64,000 nucleotides of DNA, taken from positions 47,984 to 111,983 of the forward strand of contig NZ_QTPP01000027.1 of NCBI RefSeq assembly GCF_003853415.1. The letters are read 5' to 3'. The notes under the pieces were generated by a model, which saw only the letters and a program-made list of their open reading frames with translations, had not been told where the DNA came from and made no database searches. Position 1 is the stretch's first letter. Each line of letters begins with the position of its first letter. The stretch comes from Burkholderia sp. Bp9142 (lineage in GTDB: Bacteria > Pseudomonadota > Gammaproteobacteria > Burkholderiales > Burkholderiaceae). Positions 42,691 to 50,921 of this stretch are shown here, in pieces. The position numbers and the translations under genes were made by a program.

Positions 42691-43587
42691 ATGGACATTC
42701 GTTACGTGCAAAGTTTCGTCGCGGTGGTCGAAAGCGGGTCGATTGCAGAAGCCGCGCGACGCCTTGGACTGACCGCAACGGCAGTAGCGGCTCGCCTCCG
42801 GTCGCTGGAAGAGACCCTGGGCACGTCGCTCATCCAGCGTTCCGGCCGATATGTCAGACCGACAGCGGAAGGCATGAAGGTTCTCGACAGCGCGCAGGCG
42901 CTGCTGCGTGCCATGCGCGACATGCAGGCGATCGCGCAGGATGGTCAAACGCAGATTGGGGAGTTGAGGGTTGGGGTGTTCGTGTCGGCAATGGTGAGCG
43001 TTTTGCCGCTGGTGCTGCAGCGCGTCTATGCCCGTCATCCCGATGTCAAACTCTTCGTGGAACCCGGTAGCTCGGTCGAACTTTGCCGGAAGGTGGCTGC
43101 CAGCGAACTGGACGTTGCAATCGTAGTGGAGCCTCAGTTCGCGATCCCGAAGACCTGCGAGTGGCAACCGCTCACCGAGGAGCCTCTTGTCGTTGTGGCC
43201 CACAAGTCGATGGCTGGGCGCGATGCCCACGAGGTGCTGCAAAATGAACCGTTCATTCGCTACGCGCGCTCGGTGCTCGGCGGGCAACTCGCGGACAGAT
43301 ATCTTCGCGATCACCATATACATACGCGATCTCGACTGGAAATCGACGGCTTGCTTGCCATCGCAACGCTCGTCGACAAGGGGCTCGGCGTCTCTCTATT
43401 GCCGGATTGGCCGTCGATGTGGACGAGCGGGCTGGAGATCACGCGCATACCGCTGCCTGAACGCGCGCCGGTTCGGCGCATTGGGCTGATCATGGCGCGC
43501 CATACGCCCCGGTTTGCGCTGGTGGAGGTGTTTGCTCGCGAGGCGCTTGGTTTGTTTAATCGTCCTCAAGGCGACCTGCAGCCGTGA
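42691..43587 (+). CDS. LysR family regulator
   Basis: 298 residues, normal LysR length. HTH MDIRYVQSFVAVVESGSIAEAARRLGLTATAVAARLRSLEETLGTSLIQRS (1-51), effector domain from about 90 (IGELRVGVFVSAMVSVLPLVLQRVYARHPDVKLFVE). ATG 42691 is chosen because the LysR fold starts there; an upstream Met codon would add 22 unrelated residues. Divergent from the lactonase-like gene; ACAC (42610-42613) and GTGT (42627-42630) form a spaced dyad between them that may be a LysR site. Convergent with the dehydratase gene, with a terminator between. Confidence 0.9.
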   Translation: MDIRYVQSFVAVVESGSIAEAARRLGLTATAVAARLRSLEETLGTSLIQRSGRYVRPTAEGMKVLDSAQALLRAMRDMQAIAQDGQTQIGELRVGVFVSAMVSVLPLVLQRVYARHPDVKLFVEPGSSVELCRKVAASELDVAIVVEPQFAIPKTCEWQPLTEEPLVVVAHKSMAGRDAHEVLQNEPFIRYARSVLGGQLADRYLRDHHIHTRSRLEIDGLLAIATLVDKGLGVSLLPDWPSMWTSGLEITRIPLPERAPVRRIGLIMARHTPRFALVEVFAREALGLFNRPQGDLQP

Positions 43588-43644
43588 CCGTCCTGGTCAC
43601 GCCGCGGACCGGATGTGTAGTCCGCGTCAAAGCATTGACAAGCT

Positions 43645-43669
43645 AAAAAGGCCCCGCCTGGACGGGGCC
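43645..43669 (-). terminator. Rho-independent terminator for dehydratase operon
   Basis: On the minus strand: GGCCCCG, 6-nt loop, CGGGGCC, then five Ts (43645-43649 read as complement). It lies about 40 nt past the IlvD-family stop codon. Confidence 0.88.
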
Positions 43670-43707
43670 ACGATGCGGCAGGGAGAGGCGATACCTGTAT
43701 TGCATTC

Positions 43708-45465
43708 CTATTCGGGCTTCGACACCGGCTCTTTCTGCAGGCTTGCTGCGCGCAAGAAATCGAAGTCGACACCCTCGTCGGCTTGCGTGACCGTTTGCAG
43801 GAAAAGCTTGCGATACCCGCGGTCGGCGGTTGGCCGCATGACCGGCGCCGCCGCCGCGCGCTTCTGCATCTCTTCGTCGGAAACGAACAACGAGATCTCG
43901 CGACGAGACACGCTCAGGCGAATGCGGTCGCCGTTGCGCACATAGGCAAACGGTCCTCCGATCGCGGCTTCGGGCGTCACGTGCAGGACGATCGTCCCGA
44001 AAGCCGTTCCGCTCATGCGTCCATCCGAAATCCTCACCATGTCCTTCACGCCGGCCCGCGCAAGTTTGCGGGGGATCGGGATATAGCCGGCTTCCGGCAT
44101 GCCGGGCGCGCCCACCGGGCCGATGTTCTTCAGGACGAGGACATCGTCCGGCTTGACGTCGAGCGCTTCATCGTCGATCCGGTTGATCAGGTCCTCGACG
44201 TCTTCGAACACGACGGCCCGGCCCTCGTGTTCCATGAGCGCAGGATCGGCGGCCGACTGCTTGATGATCGCTCCTGCGGGCGCGAGGTTGCCACGGAGCA
44301 CGGCAAGTCCGCCCTGCGGATAGATCGGGTGGGACAGCGAACGCACGACATCCTGGCTGAACCCTGCGCCCCCGGCTTCAATCTCTTCTCCGAGGGTGCG
44401 TCCCGTCACGGTAAGCGCATCCAGATGCAGCAGGGGCTTCAACTCGCGCAGCAAGGTGACCACGCCCCCAGCCTTGTGGAAGTCTTCCATGTAGTGCTGT
44501 CCGGTCGGCTTGAGGTCCAGCAGCACCGGCGTCTCCTTGCCCATCCGATCAAGCATGTCCAGGTCGATCTTGTGGCCCAGTCGACCCGCAACGGCAGCCA
44601 GGTGGACAATGGCATTCGTCGATCCGCCAATCGAAAGCAGCACGCGCATCGCGTTCTCGAAGGCCTTCGGCGTGAGGATCCTGTCGATGGTCAGGCGTTC
44701 GCTCGCCATCCTGACGGCAACCGTGCCGGTTTGTTCGGCAACCCGGATACGGTCCGACGTCACGGCAGGCGGGGTCGCCCCGCCGGGCACGGTCATGCCC
44801 AGCGCTTCGGCGATGCAGGCCATGGTGCTGGCGGTGCCCATCACCGAGCAGGTTCCGACACTCGCGACGAGCTGGTTGTTGACGTCGGCGATCTCGTCCT
44901 GGTCGATTTCACTCGCGCGGAACTTTCCCCAGTAACGCCGGCAGTCAGTGCACGCACCGACCCGTTCACCGCGATGCGATCCGGTAAGCATCGAACCGGT
45001 GACCAGCTGGATCGCCGGAATCCCGGCGGATGCCGCACCCATCAGTTGCGCCGGGACTGTCTTGTCGCATCCGCCGATCAACACGACGGCGTCCATCGGT
45101 TGCGCGCGAATCATCTCTTCGGTATCCATCGACATCAGATTGCGGAGATACATCGACGTCGGCGATGAAAAGCTTTCGTGGATCGAGATGGTGGGGAAGT
45201 CGACCGGCAAGCCGCCCGCGAGCATGACGCCACGCTTTACTGCTTCGACCAGTTGCGGCATGTTGCCGTGGCATGCGTTGAAACCGCTGCCGGTGTTGAC
45301 GATGCCGATGACGGGACGATCGAGCGCCTGGTCCGTATATCCGGCGCCCTTGATGAACGCCTTGCGGAGGAAAAGCGAGAATCCCTGATCGCCGTAAGAC
45401 GTCAGTCCACGCTTCATGCCCGTAGCTTCCACGGGTGCCTGGGCGGCAGTTTTCTTGTCAGCCAT
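43708..45465 (-). CDS. IlvD/Edd family dehydratase (sugar-acid type)
   Basis: 585 residues. Fe-S cluster cysteines in FNACHGNMPQ (C65), GGCDKTVPA (C133) and GTCSVMGTASTM (C206); also SIGGSTNAIVHLAA, RISDGRMSGTAFG and HVTPEAAIGGPFAYV, all family hallmarks. It dehydrates a 2,3-dihydroxy acid. The genome context (MFS carrier directly upstream, lactonase-like gene nearby, no ilv genes) suggests an aldonate/sugar-acid dehydratase such as arabinonate or xylonate dehydratase rather than valine/isoleucine synthesis. It follows the MFS gene by 96 nt on the same strand, forming a two-gene operon. Confidence 0.9.
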   Translation of the reverse strand: MADKKTAAQAPVEATGMKRGLTSYGDQGFSLFLRKAFIKGAGYTDQALDRPVIGIVNTGSGFNACHGNMPQLVEAVKRGVMLAGGLPVDFPTISIHESFSSPTSMYLRNLMSMDTEEMIRAQPMDAVVLIGGCDKTVPAQLMGAASAGIPAIQLVTGSMLTGSHRGERVGACTDCRRYWGKFRASEIDQDEIADVNNQLVASVGTCSVMGTASTMACIAEALGMTVPGGATPPAVTSDRIRVAEQTGTVAVRMASERLTIDRILTPKAFENAMRVLLSIGGSTNAIVHLAAVAGRLGHKIDLDMLDRMGKETPVLLDLKPTGQHYMEDFHKAGGVVTLLRELKPLLHLDALTVTGRTLGEEIEAGGAGFSQDVVRSLSHPIYPQGGLAVLRGNLAPAGAIIKQSAADPALMEHEGRAVVFEDVEDLINRIDDEALDVKPDDVLVLKNIGPVGAPGMPEAGYIPIPRKLARAGVKDMVRISDGRMSGTAFGTIVLHVTPEAAIGGPFAYVRNGDRIRLSVSRREISLFVSDEEMQKRAAAAPVMRPTADRGYRKLFLQTVTQADEGVDFDFLRAASLQKEPVSKPE

Positions 45466-45561
45466 GACTTTCTCCAGATAAACATCGAATGCAGTGCGCC
45501 CGATCGCACGGGCCGTGTCGGCTTGGTCGGCGCTTGCGGCGCGCTCGACGGGCCGGGAATC

Positions 45562-46869
45562 TCAACGATTGACGACGCGAGCGGGAAGAAAAACCAGAAT
45601 CAGAATCGCGGAAAGCGCGAGACTGCCTGCGACCAGGTAAAGGCCTGACGTCAGCGAATGCGTCTCGGTCTTGAGCCATCCCATCACCGACGGACTGACG
45701 AAGCCTGCGAGGTTGCCCGTCGAGTTGATCAATGCGATGCCGGCTGCGGCGCCAGTTCCGCCGAGGAACGAGGTCGGAAGCGCCCAGAACATGGGTAACG
45801 CGGAGATGATGCCTGCTGCCGCCAGGGACAAGCCGATCATTGAAGGAATCAGCTGATTGCCGCTGAGCGCGCACAGAAGGAATCCAAGGGCTGCAACGAG
45901 AGCTGGCGCGCTCACATGCCACCTGCGTTCCCGCGTTTGATCCGCGTGGCGGCCAACCAGAATCATGGAAACAAGCGCGCAGGTGTAGGGAATCACCGTG
46001 AGCAGACCGACCGTCAACGGATCGTTGACACCCGCGCTTTTGATGATCGTCGGCTGCCAGAATCCGAGCGCATACGATCCCATGATGATGCCGAACAGGA
46101 TGACGCACAGTAACCAGACCCACCTGGACGTGAAGGCATCCTTGAGCGATCCATGCGAGCGTTTTGCAGCGTCCTCACCAATCTCGCGCGCGATATGCGA
46201 TTTTTCCTGCCCGGTTAGCCACTTCGCGTCCTGCACACGGTCGTCGAGAAAGAAATAGACGACGACCCCGAGCATGATCGCCGGCGCGGCCTCGATGATG
46301 AAAAGCCATTGCCATCCTGCATAGCCGGCGGTTCCGGCGAACGTGTGCATGATGTATCCGGAGAGCGGTCCGCCAATCATGCCCGACACGGGATTGCCGG
46401 CCGTGAGCACGGCCATCATCTTCCCGCGGCGGTGTGACGGAAACCAGTAAGTCAGGTAAAGAATCATGCCGGGGTAGAACCCAGCTTCCGCGACACCGAG
46501 GAGGAAGCGCACGACGTAGAACATCACAGGCGTCGTCACCCAGGCCGTCATGAGCGAGAGGAGTGCCCATGTCACCATGATGCGCGCGATCCAGCGCCGG
46601 GCGCCTACGCGATGCAGCAGCAGATTGCTCGGAATCTCGAAGAAAAAGTAGCCAACGAAGAAGAGGCCGGCGCCGAGTCCGTAGATTGCGTCGCTGAAGT
46701 GCAGATCGTTGAGCATCTGCAGTTTGGCAAATCCGACGTTCACGCGGTCAAGGTATGCGACCACGTAGCAGACGAACAGCAACGGCATGAAGTGCCACGC
46801 TGCCCGCCGGAAGGTTGCATCGGCGGTCGCTCGTTCGGCGTCCACCGGCATGGCGGGGTGTGAGGACAT
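45562..46869 (-). CDS. ACS-family MFS anion:cation symporter
   Basis: 435 residues, ACS (phthalate permease/glucarate transporter) type: YVVAYLDRVNVGFAKLQM in helix 1, GAGLFFVGYFFFEIPSNLLLHRVGARRWIARIM, RFLLGVAEAGFYPGMILYLTYWFPSHRRGKMMA, the classic ACS signature. It imports carboxylates such as glucarate or tartrate with protons. ATG 46869 follows AAGGAGACACCCC and replaces a 22-residue arginine/histidine-rich extension of the open frame. Upstream partner of the IlvD-family dehydratase, so it likely imports that enzyme's sugar-acid substrate. Confidence 0.9.
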   Translation of the reverse strand: MSSHPAMPVDAERATADATFRRAAWHFMPLLFVCYVVAYLDRVNVGFAKLQMLNDLHFSDAIYGLGAGLFFVGYFFFEIPSNLLLHRVGARRWIARIMVTWALLSLMTAWVTTPVMFYVVRFLLGVAEAGFYPGMILYLTYWFPSHRRGKMMAVLTAGNPVSGMIGGPLSGYIMHTFAGTAGYAGWQWLFIIEAAPAIMLGVVVYFFLDDRVQDAKWLTGQEKSHIAREIGEDAAKRSHGSLKDAFTSRWVWLLCVILFGIIMGSYALGFWQPTIIKSAGVNDPLTVGLLTVIPYTCALVSMILVGRHADQTRERRWHVSAPALVAALGFLLCALSGNQLIPSMIGLSLAAAGIISALPMFWALPTSFLGGTGAAAGIALINSTGNLAGFVSPSVMGWLKTETHSLTSGLYLVAGSLALSAILILVFLPARVVNR

Positions 46870-47511
46870 GGGGTGTCTCCTTTCATTTTTCCGTTCATGC
46901 CAGCGGGCATGGGACGATTGCGTGCTGCCGTTCATTCATGACGGCGCTTCGCTGGAACGGCCGGGGCACATTCACTGGGCGATTCAGCACCGTGCTCGGT
47001 GTTTACGTGGCGAATAGTGCAAGAACCGGGAACGGGGAAAAAGACGGGAGCGAAAGGTTGAGAACAAAAAAGTTTTTCGGTTTCGCCTTCGTACAGGGCG
47101 ATCCCCCGTTTGATGCCCGCGGGCCTTGATGGGGGCCTTTGTGTCGGGGCCTTGCTGTCGCCCGGACAGGTGTCAAGCGGCAAGGCCGGTCGGCCAACGT
47201 GATTGTTGCAGTCCAGTCGCGTTTCCGAATCGTTGGCGAACGCACGATTTCGCGCATTCTCGGCGAGGTTCGACCCTCGTGGCGCCGATCGGCGAACGTA
47301 TGCAAAGGACATTTTGCTATCGCCGACATGCCGATACGCTCGCGCGGACGACCGGACCAATCGGTTGGCGGCCCTCGAATGCCCTACTACGCGACCGGCG
47401 GCAACGCGTCGACAAGCGACATCCGCGGAGAACTTTTTGTTGGCTGAACGAAGGGCGCAGTGGCCTGACGATATGCTGCCGTCGGCGCTCGGCCGCCAAG
47501 GCGCTCTGCTA
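46870..47511. other. Long intergenic region
   Basis: About 640 nt of moderately lower GC. A long minus-strand open frame covers it but its product has no hydrophobic core, domain or codon bias, so I do not call it. The MFS promoter should lie near 46880-47050. Confidence 0.5.
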
Positions 47512-47527
47512 ATATTGTAGAAAATAT
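47512..47527 (+). promoter_or_regulatory. Putative GntR operator in the gntR promoter
   Basis: ATATTGTAGAAAATAT, 15 of 16 bases identical to the operator at 39412-39427; GCAATAT at 47528-47534 adds a further half site, giving ATATTG-N11-CAATAT. It lies about 60 nt before the GntR start, fitting autoregulation. Confidence 0.7.
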
Positions 47528-47586
47528 GCAATATCCATCGCCGCGTCGGCGCTTGCCTTTCCGCCTTCCCCAGTCCGAACCGCAAC

Positions 47587-48267
47587 ATGAACGAGAAACG
47601 CCCTGCTCTTGTCTACGCCACGCGCGCCGAAGCCGCAGCGAACGAATTGCGCCGCCGTATCCTGACAGGGGAGTATGTCGACGGCTACCAGCTTCGCCAG
47701 GATGCGCTGGCGACCGAGCTCGGCATCAGCCGCATCCCGCTGCGCGAGGCGCTCGTGCAGCTCGAGAGTGAAGGGCTGGTGAAGATCCTGCCCCACAAGG
47801 GGGCGATCGTCTCGGAGTTGTCGCCGGAGGACATCACCGAACTGTTCGAGTTGCGCGCGCTGCTGGAACCCGTGCTGCTGAAAAAGTCGGTTCCGAAACT
47901 GACCTCCGAGGATTTCGCGCGGCTCGATGCGATCCTTGATGAATACAGCGCGGTGCTGCATGCGAGCCAGTCCGGACGCTGGGGCGAACTGAACACCGAA
48001 CTGCATCATCTGCTGCTGTCGCGCGCCGACCAGCCGAAGACGGCGGCGATCGTCGCGTCGCTGCTGCAGCAGACCGACCGCTACACGCGCGTGCAACTGT
48101 CATTGTCCGAGGCCGCGCGCGACGTGGCCGAATCCGAACACGCCGAGCTGGTCACGCTGTGCCGCAAGGGCGATGCGCGCGCGGCGGCATCGCTGCTCAA
48201 GCGTCATATCGAGCATGCGGGCGGCGAGTTGAATGCGTTTCTGCGGGATCGGCGTCTGGGTCGTTGA
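47587..48267 (+). CDS. GntR family regulator, FCD (FadR/VanR) subfamily
   Basis: 226 residues. Winged HTH at about 10-75 (AANELRRRILTGEYVDGYQLRQDALATELGISRIPLREALVQLESEGLVKILPHKGAIVSEL) and an all-helical FCD ligand domain (about 90-215) with ELFELRALLEPVLL and ESEHAELVTLCRKGDARAAASLLKRHIEHA, which carry the acidic/His metal-site residues of the group. FCD regulators sense carboxylates. Its own promoter has the box repeated in the DapA-family/MHS divergent region 8 kb away, so those genes are likely targets. Confidence 0.92.
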   Translation: MNEKRPALVYATRAEAAANELRRRILTGEYVDGYQLRQDALATELGISRIPLREALVQLESEGLVKILPHKGAIVSELSPEDITELFELRALLEPVLLKKSVPKLTSEDFARLDAILDEYSAVLHASQSGRWGELNTELHHLLLSRADQPKTAAIVASLLQQTDRYTRVQLSLSEAARDVAESEHAELVTLCRKGDARAAASLLKRHIEHAGGELNAFLRDRRLGR

Positions 48268-48825
48268 GGGCGTTTACGCACGCGATCTGGCGGATACTCC
48301 AGCGTTTCGCGCGGCACGCTTCCGGCGGATGGATCTTGTCCGTCGGGTCCTCTGGTCGATTGTCCTGCCTGATTCGTCGAACCGGCCTGTGCGTGCCGCG
48401 TGATTTTCAGGATTCCTGTTTGATCGGGCCGAATGAATGACAGGTCGATGTCCGGCCATGTATCGCCATCCGAATCCGGCGCTGCTGACCCCGCCATGAC
48501 AATCGTTTGACTGTGACGCCTTCGAACAAACCTCCCGACGCAGCGACCGTTCGCAGGCGACGGGCGAAGAAGCACTCGTGGAACTTGCTGAACGCTGGGC
48601 GCGCGGCTGAATGTAGCCGTTCAGGATGTTCACGTAACGGGTCCAGTGCATGCCGCCGAACGCTGAAAGCGCTGACGCCAGTTCATCAGTGGTCTCTCCC
48701 GGGCGATACGCAGGCCCACCGGATCGTCCTGACGAAGCGGGAATGACGGAGCAAGCATTCGATGGCCGCACAGGCGTTAATTTTGGGGATCGATCCGGTT
48801 CAGGCGGTTAATTCCGTCTTGCTGT
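48268..48825. other. Intergenic stretch before hipBA
   Basis: About 560 nt with no supported gene; GC is lower than the chromosome-like flanks and short frames on both strands lack SD sequences. It may be the edge of an acquired block carrying hipBA. Confidence 0.45.
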
Positions 48826-48908
48826 GGAATTGTTCCGTACTTTCAAGGTTAAACCACAATAATATGGAATTATTCAACTTTGAGGCGGGCGACAGATAAT
48901 TCTATAAT
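48826..48908 (+). promoter_or_regulatory. hipBA promoter with three HipB-type boxes
   Basis: Boxes: GGAATTGTTCC (48826-48836), GGAATTATTC (48866-48875, exactly 40 bp later) and the inverted GATAATTCTA (48895-48904). Perfect -10 TATAAT (48903-48908) with -35-like TTGAGG (48880-48885, 17-bp spacing). The last box overlaps the -10. The arrangement fits cooperative autorepression by the antitoxin. Confidence 0.65.
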
Positions 48909-48947
48909 GTTGTGAGTTATGAGGCCTATCAGGCAGGAAGACCCATT

Positions 48948-49265
48948 ATGTTGGAGTTGAGCTTCAGTAAGCCTGGTGAAGTCGTCACACTGCTTTGCGG
49001 GCGACTTCGCACGGAGCGGCTGGCATTGCGGATGACACAGGCTGATGTGGCAGCACGCGCCGGCGTCGCAGCCAATACGGTGTCCAACCTGGAAGCGGGA
49101 CGCAATGTGAGTCTCGAGAGTGTGGTCCGTGTGGCCATGGTTCTTGGCCGCAGCAAGGAACTCGAAGGGCTGTTCTTGCCGAAGCTGGACAGTCTCGACG
49201 ACATTCTCCGGTACGAAGAAACAGCTAAACGTCAGCGTTCGAGGAAGGCAACCAGAAATGATTGA
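48948..49265 (+). CDS. hipB: HipB-like XRE family antitoxin
   Basis: 105 residues. A Cro/C1-type HTH spans about 12-68: LLCGRLRTERLALRMTQADVAARAGVAANTVSNLEAGRNVSLESVVRVAMVLG; a charged tail (LDDILRYEETAKRQRSRKATRND) likely contacts the toxin. AGGAAG at 48935-48940 supports ATG 48948; a GTG at 48912 would put the SD inside the gene. It overlaps the HipA start by eight bases (ATGATTGA), giving coupled translation and the classical antitoxin-first order. Confidence 0.88.
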   Translation: MLELSFSKPGEVVTLLCGRLRTERLALRMTQADVAARAGVAANTVSNLEAGRNVSLESVVRVAMVLGRSKELEGLFLPKLDSLDDILRYEETAKRQRSRKATRND

Positions 49266-50517
49266 GCGAGTAGACGTCTACTACGATGGCTGGAGGGAAC
49301 ATTGGCGGTGGGGATCGATGGTTTCCACGACAGCCATCACGGGGCGCCCGCTGGTTGTGTTCGAGTATAGCGACGAGGCGAGGAAGAGAGGGCTGGAGCT
49401 TTCTTCCCATGCGCTCCCGTTGAACGGGCCCAGGCTACGGAGAGACTTCCCGTCCCACCAGTTGGGACTGCCCGGGCCGGTCTACGACGCGCTGCCCGAC
49501 GGCTGGGGCATGTTGCTGATGGATCGTCTGTTCAAACGCCGAGGCTTGAACGTGGCGCGCGTCGGGCCGCTGGAGCGACTGGCTTACATTGGCAACAATG
49601 CGATGGGGGCCATGTCGTTCGAGCCCGTGGCGCCCGAGGCTCGGGAGGCGCAGATTCACATTCCCCTCGATCAGCTTGCGGTGGAGGTGCAGGACGTCAT
49701 CAATGGTGAAGGCGGAGCCTTCCTGCAGCAGTTACTGCGGATAGGCGGCCCTCCGCAAGGTGCCCGACCAAAAGCACTGGTCTATCGTGATCCGCGCTCC
49801 GGAACCTTGACCACGGTCGCAGAGCCGGACTTTGAAGCCTGGCTCGTCAAATTCCCGGCGCAACAGGAACACCCCGAGGTGTGTGCGATCGAGATGGTCT
49901 ATGCCGAATGCTTGCGCATGTGCGGTATCGAGACCCCGGACACGTTGTATTTCGATTTACCCGATCGGATGGCGGCATTCGCGTCGAAACGGTTTGACCG
50001 ACAGGACGGCCTGCGCGTGCCCATGCAAAGTCTTGCCGCATTTACCGGTGCCGATTACAGAAACCCGGGTTCCCTGGACTATGTGAACTTCCTGCGCGCG
50101 ATCCACCTATGCACCAATGATGTACGGCAGAAGGGGCTGGCGTTTGAGCGAGCCGTCTTCAATGTCGCGTTCAACAATCGGGACGATCATCCCAAGAACT
50201 TCGCCTGCATCATGTTGCGATCCGGCGAGTGGAAGCTGGCACCGGCCTACGACGTCACATTTTGCGAGGGGCCGGGTGGGTACCACCAGATGGACGTCAT
50301 GGGGGAGGCCCTGCGGATCCGCAGAGAGGGGATGCTCCGCCTCGCGGAGGAAGCTGAAATTCAAGCGGCGGCGGCCGGCGGCATCATCGACCGCTTTTGC
50401 AACGTGGCCAGCCAGTTTGCGGCCCTGGCGAGGAAGCTGTATCCACACGTGATCACCGAGCAGACGTTGCACACGATTCAAAGCCGAATCGATGAGAACA
50501 TCGCTCTGCTACGGTAA
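49258..50517 (+). CDS. hipA: HipA-like serine/threonine kinase toxin
   Basis: 419 residues of the HipA kinase fold: GPVYDALPDGWGMLLMDRLF (N-lobe), ARPKALVYRDPRSG, EAWLVKFPAQ with the ATP-binding lysine, FASKRFDRQ, the catalytic-loop NNRDDHPKNFACIM (Asp base plus Asn metal ligand) and LAPAYDVTFCEGPGGYHQMDVMGE (metal-binding Asp). HipA of E. coli phosphorylates glutamyl-tRNA synthetase and causes persistence; whether this homologue shares that target cannot be told. Translationally coupled to hipB. Base composition is lower in GC than neighbours, consistent with horizontal acquisition. Confidence 0.88.
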   Translation: MIERVDVYYDGWREHWRWGSMVSTTAITGRPLVVFEYSDEARKRGLELSSHALPLNGPRLRRDFPSHQLGLPGPVYDALPDGWGMLLMDRLFKRRGLNVARVGPLERLAYIGNNAMGAMSFEPVAPEAREAQIHIPLDQLAVEVQDVINGEGGAFLQQLLRIGGPPQGARPKALVYRDPRSGTLTTVAEPDFEAWLVKFPAQQEHPEVCAIEMVYAECLRMCGIETPDTLYFDLPDRMAAFASKRFDRQDGLRVPMQSLAAFTGADYRNPGSLDYVNFLRAIHLCTNDVRQKGLAFERAVFNVAFNNRDDHPKNFACIMLRSGEWKLAPAYDVTFCEGPGGYHQMDVMGEALRIRREGMLRLAEEAEIQAAAAGGIIDRFCNVASQFAALARKLYPHVITEQTLHTIQSRIDENIALLR

Positions 50518-50551
50518 AGCCGCACGGCCCCGATTCCGGAATTCACCCGGA

Positions 50552-50746
50552 CTACCCGCCACCGATTCCCTGCAGCACCTTGCCGGTCCCGCCGCACACC
50601 ACGCACGGCTGTCCTTCGACCATGCCGGTGCCGCGGCACACGCCGCACGGATCCTCGCCGACGCCCGGCGCATCGGGAGGTCCTTCGTCGCCCGGGTTCA
50701 ACGGCGTGTCCTGACGCTGCCCCGCCGACCTTCTGGTCGTCTGCAT
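50552..50746 (-). CDS. Small protein with two CxxCxGxG zinc-finger motifs
   Basis: 64 residues. After a polar leader MQTTRRSAGQRQDTPLNPGD it has CGVCRGTG (about 34-41) and CVVCGGTG (about 48-55), the DnaJ-type cysteine-rich repeat that binds one zinc ion, and nothing else. A perfect AAGGAGGTG lies about 6 nt before the ATG at 50746, strong evidence that it is translated. DnaJ J-domain is absent, so it may be a free zinc-binding or redox mini-protein. It points away from the 3' end of hipA (convergent) and stands alone. Confidence 0.8.
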   Translation of the reverse strand: MQTTRRSAGQRQDTPLNPGDEGPPDAPGVGEDPCGVCRGTGMVEGQPCVVCGGTGKVLQGIGGG

Positions 50747-50921
50747 CGCACACCTCCTTGCGCGTTGCCGATGTCGAGGCAGGCACGCATCGCGCGTGCC
50801 CGCTGCGACGACACGCGCGCCATGTCCGGCCCGCGTGCGGGAAGTGCAGACGACAGGCGCGCCGGCAGCGACGACGCGATGCCCGGCATGACGGCGGGGC
50901 ATCGACGTCATCGCGTCGTCA

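Noticed and set aside
43708..45465. Dehydratase considered as biosynthetic dihydroxy-acid dehydratase (IlvD)
   Set aside because: It is paired with an ACS-family carrier and lies next to a lactonase-like gene, with no branched-chain amino acid genes; a sugar-acid role fits better, though not proven.
46932..47588. A 218-codon minus-strand frame between the ACS carrier and gntR
   Set aside because: No recognisable domain, no SD at its start, and it would overlap the gntR operator and promoter; codon use is not gene-like.
48274..48771. A 165-codon minus-strand frame upstream of hipBA
   Set aside because: Low-complexity, basic product without family resemblance or SD; the region reads as non-coding.
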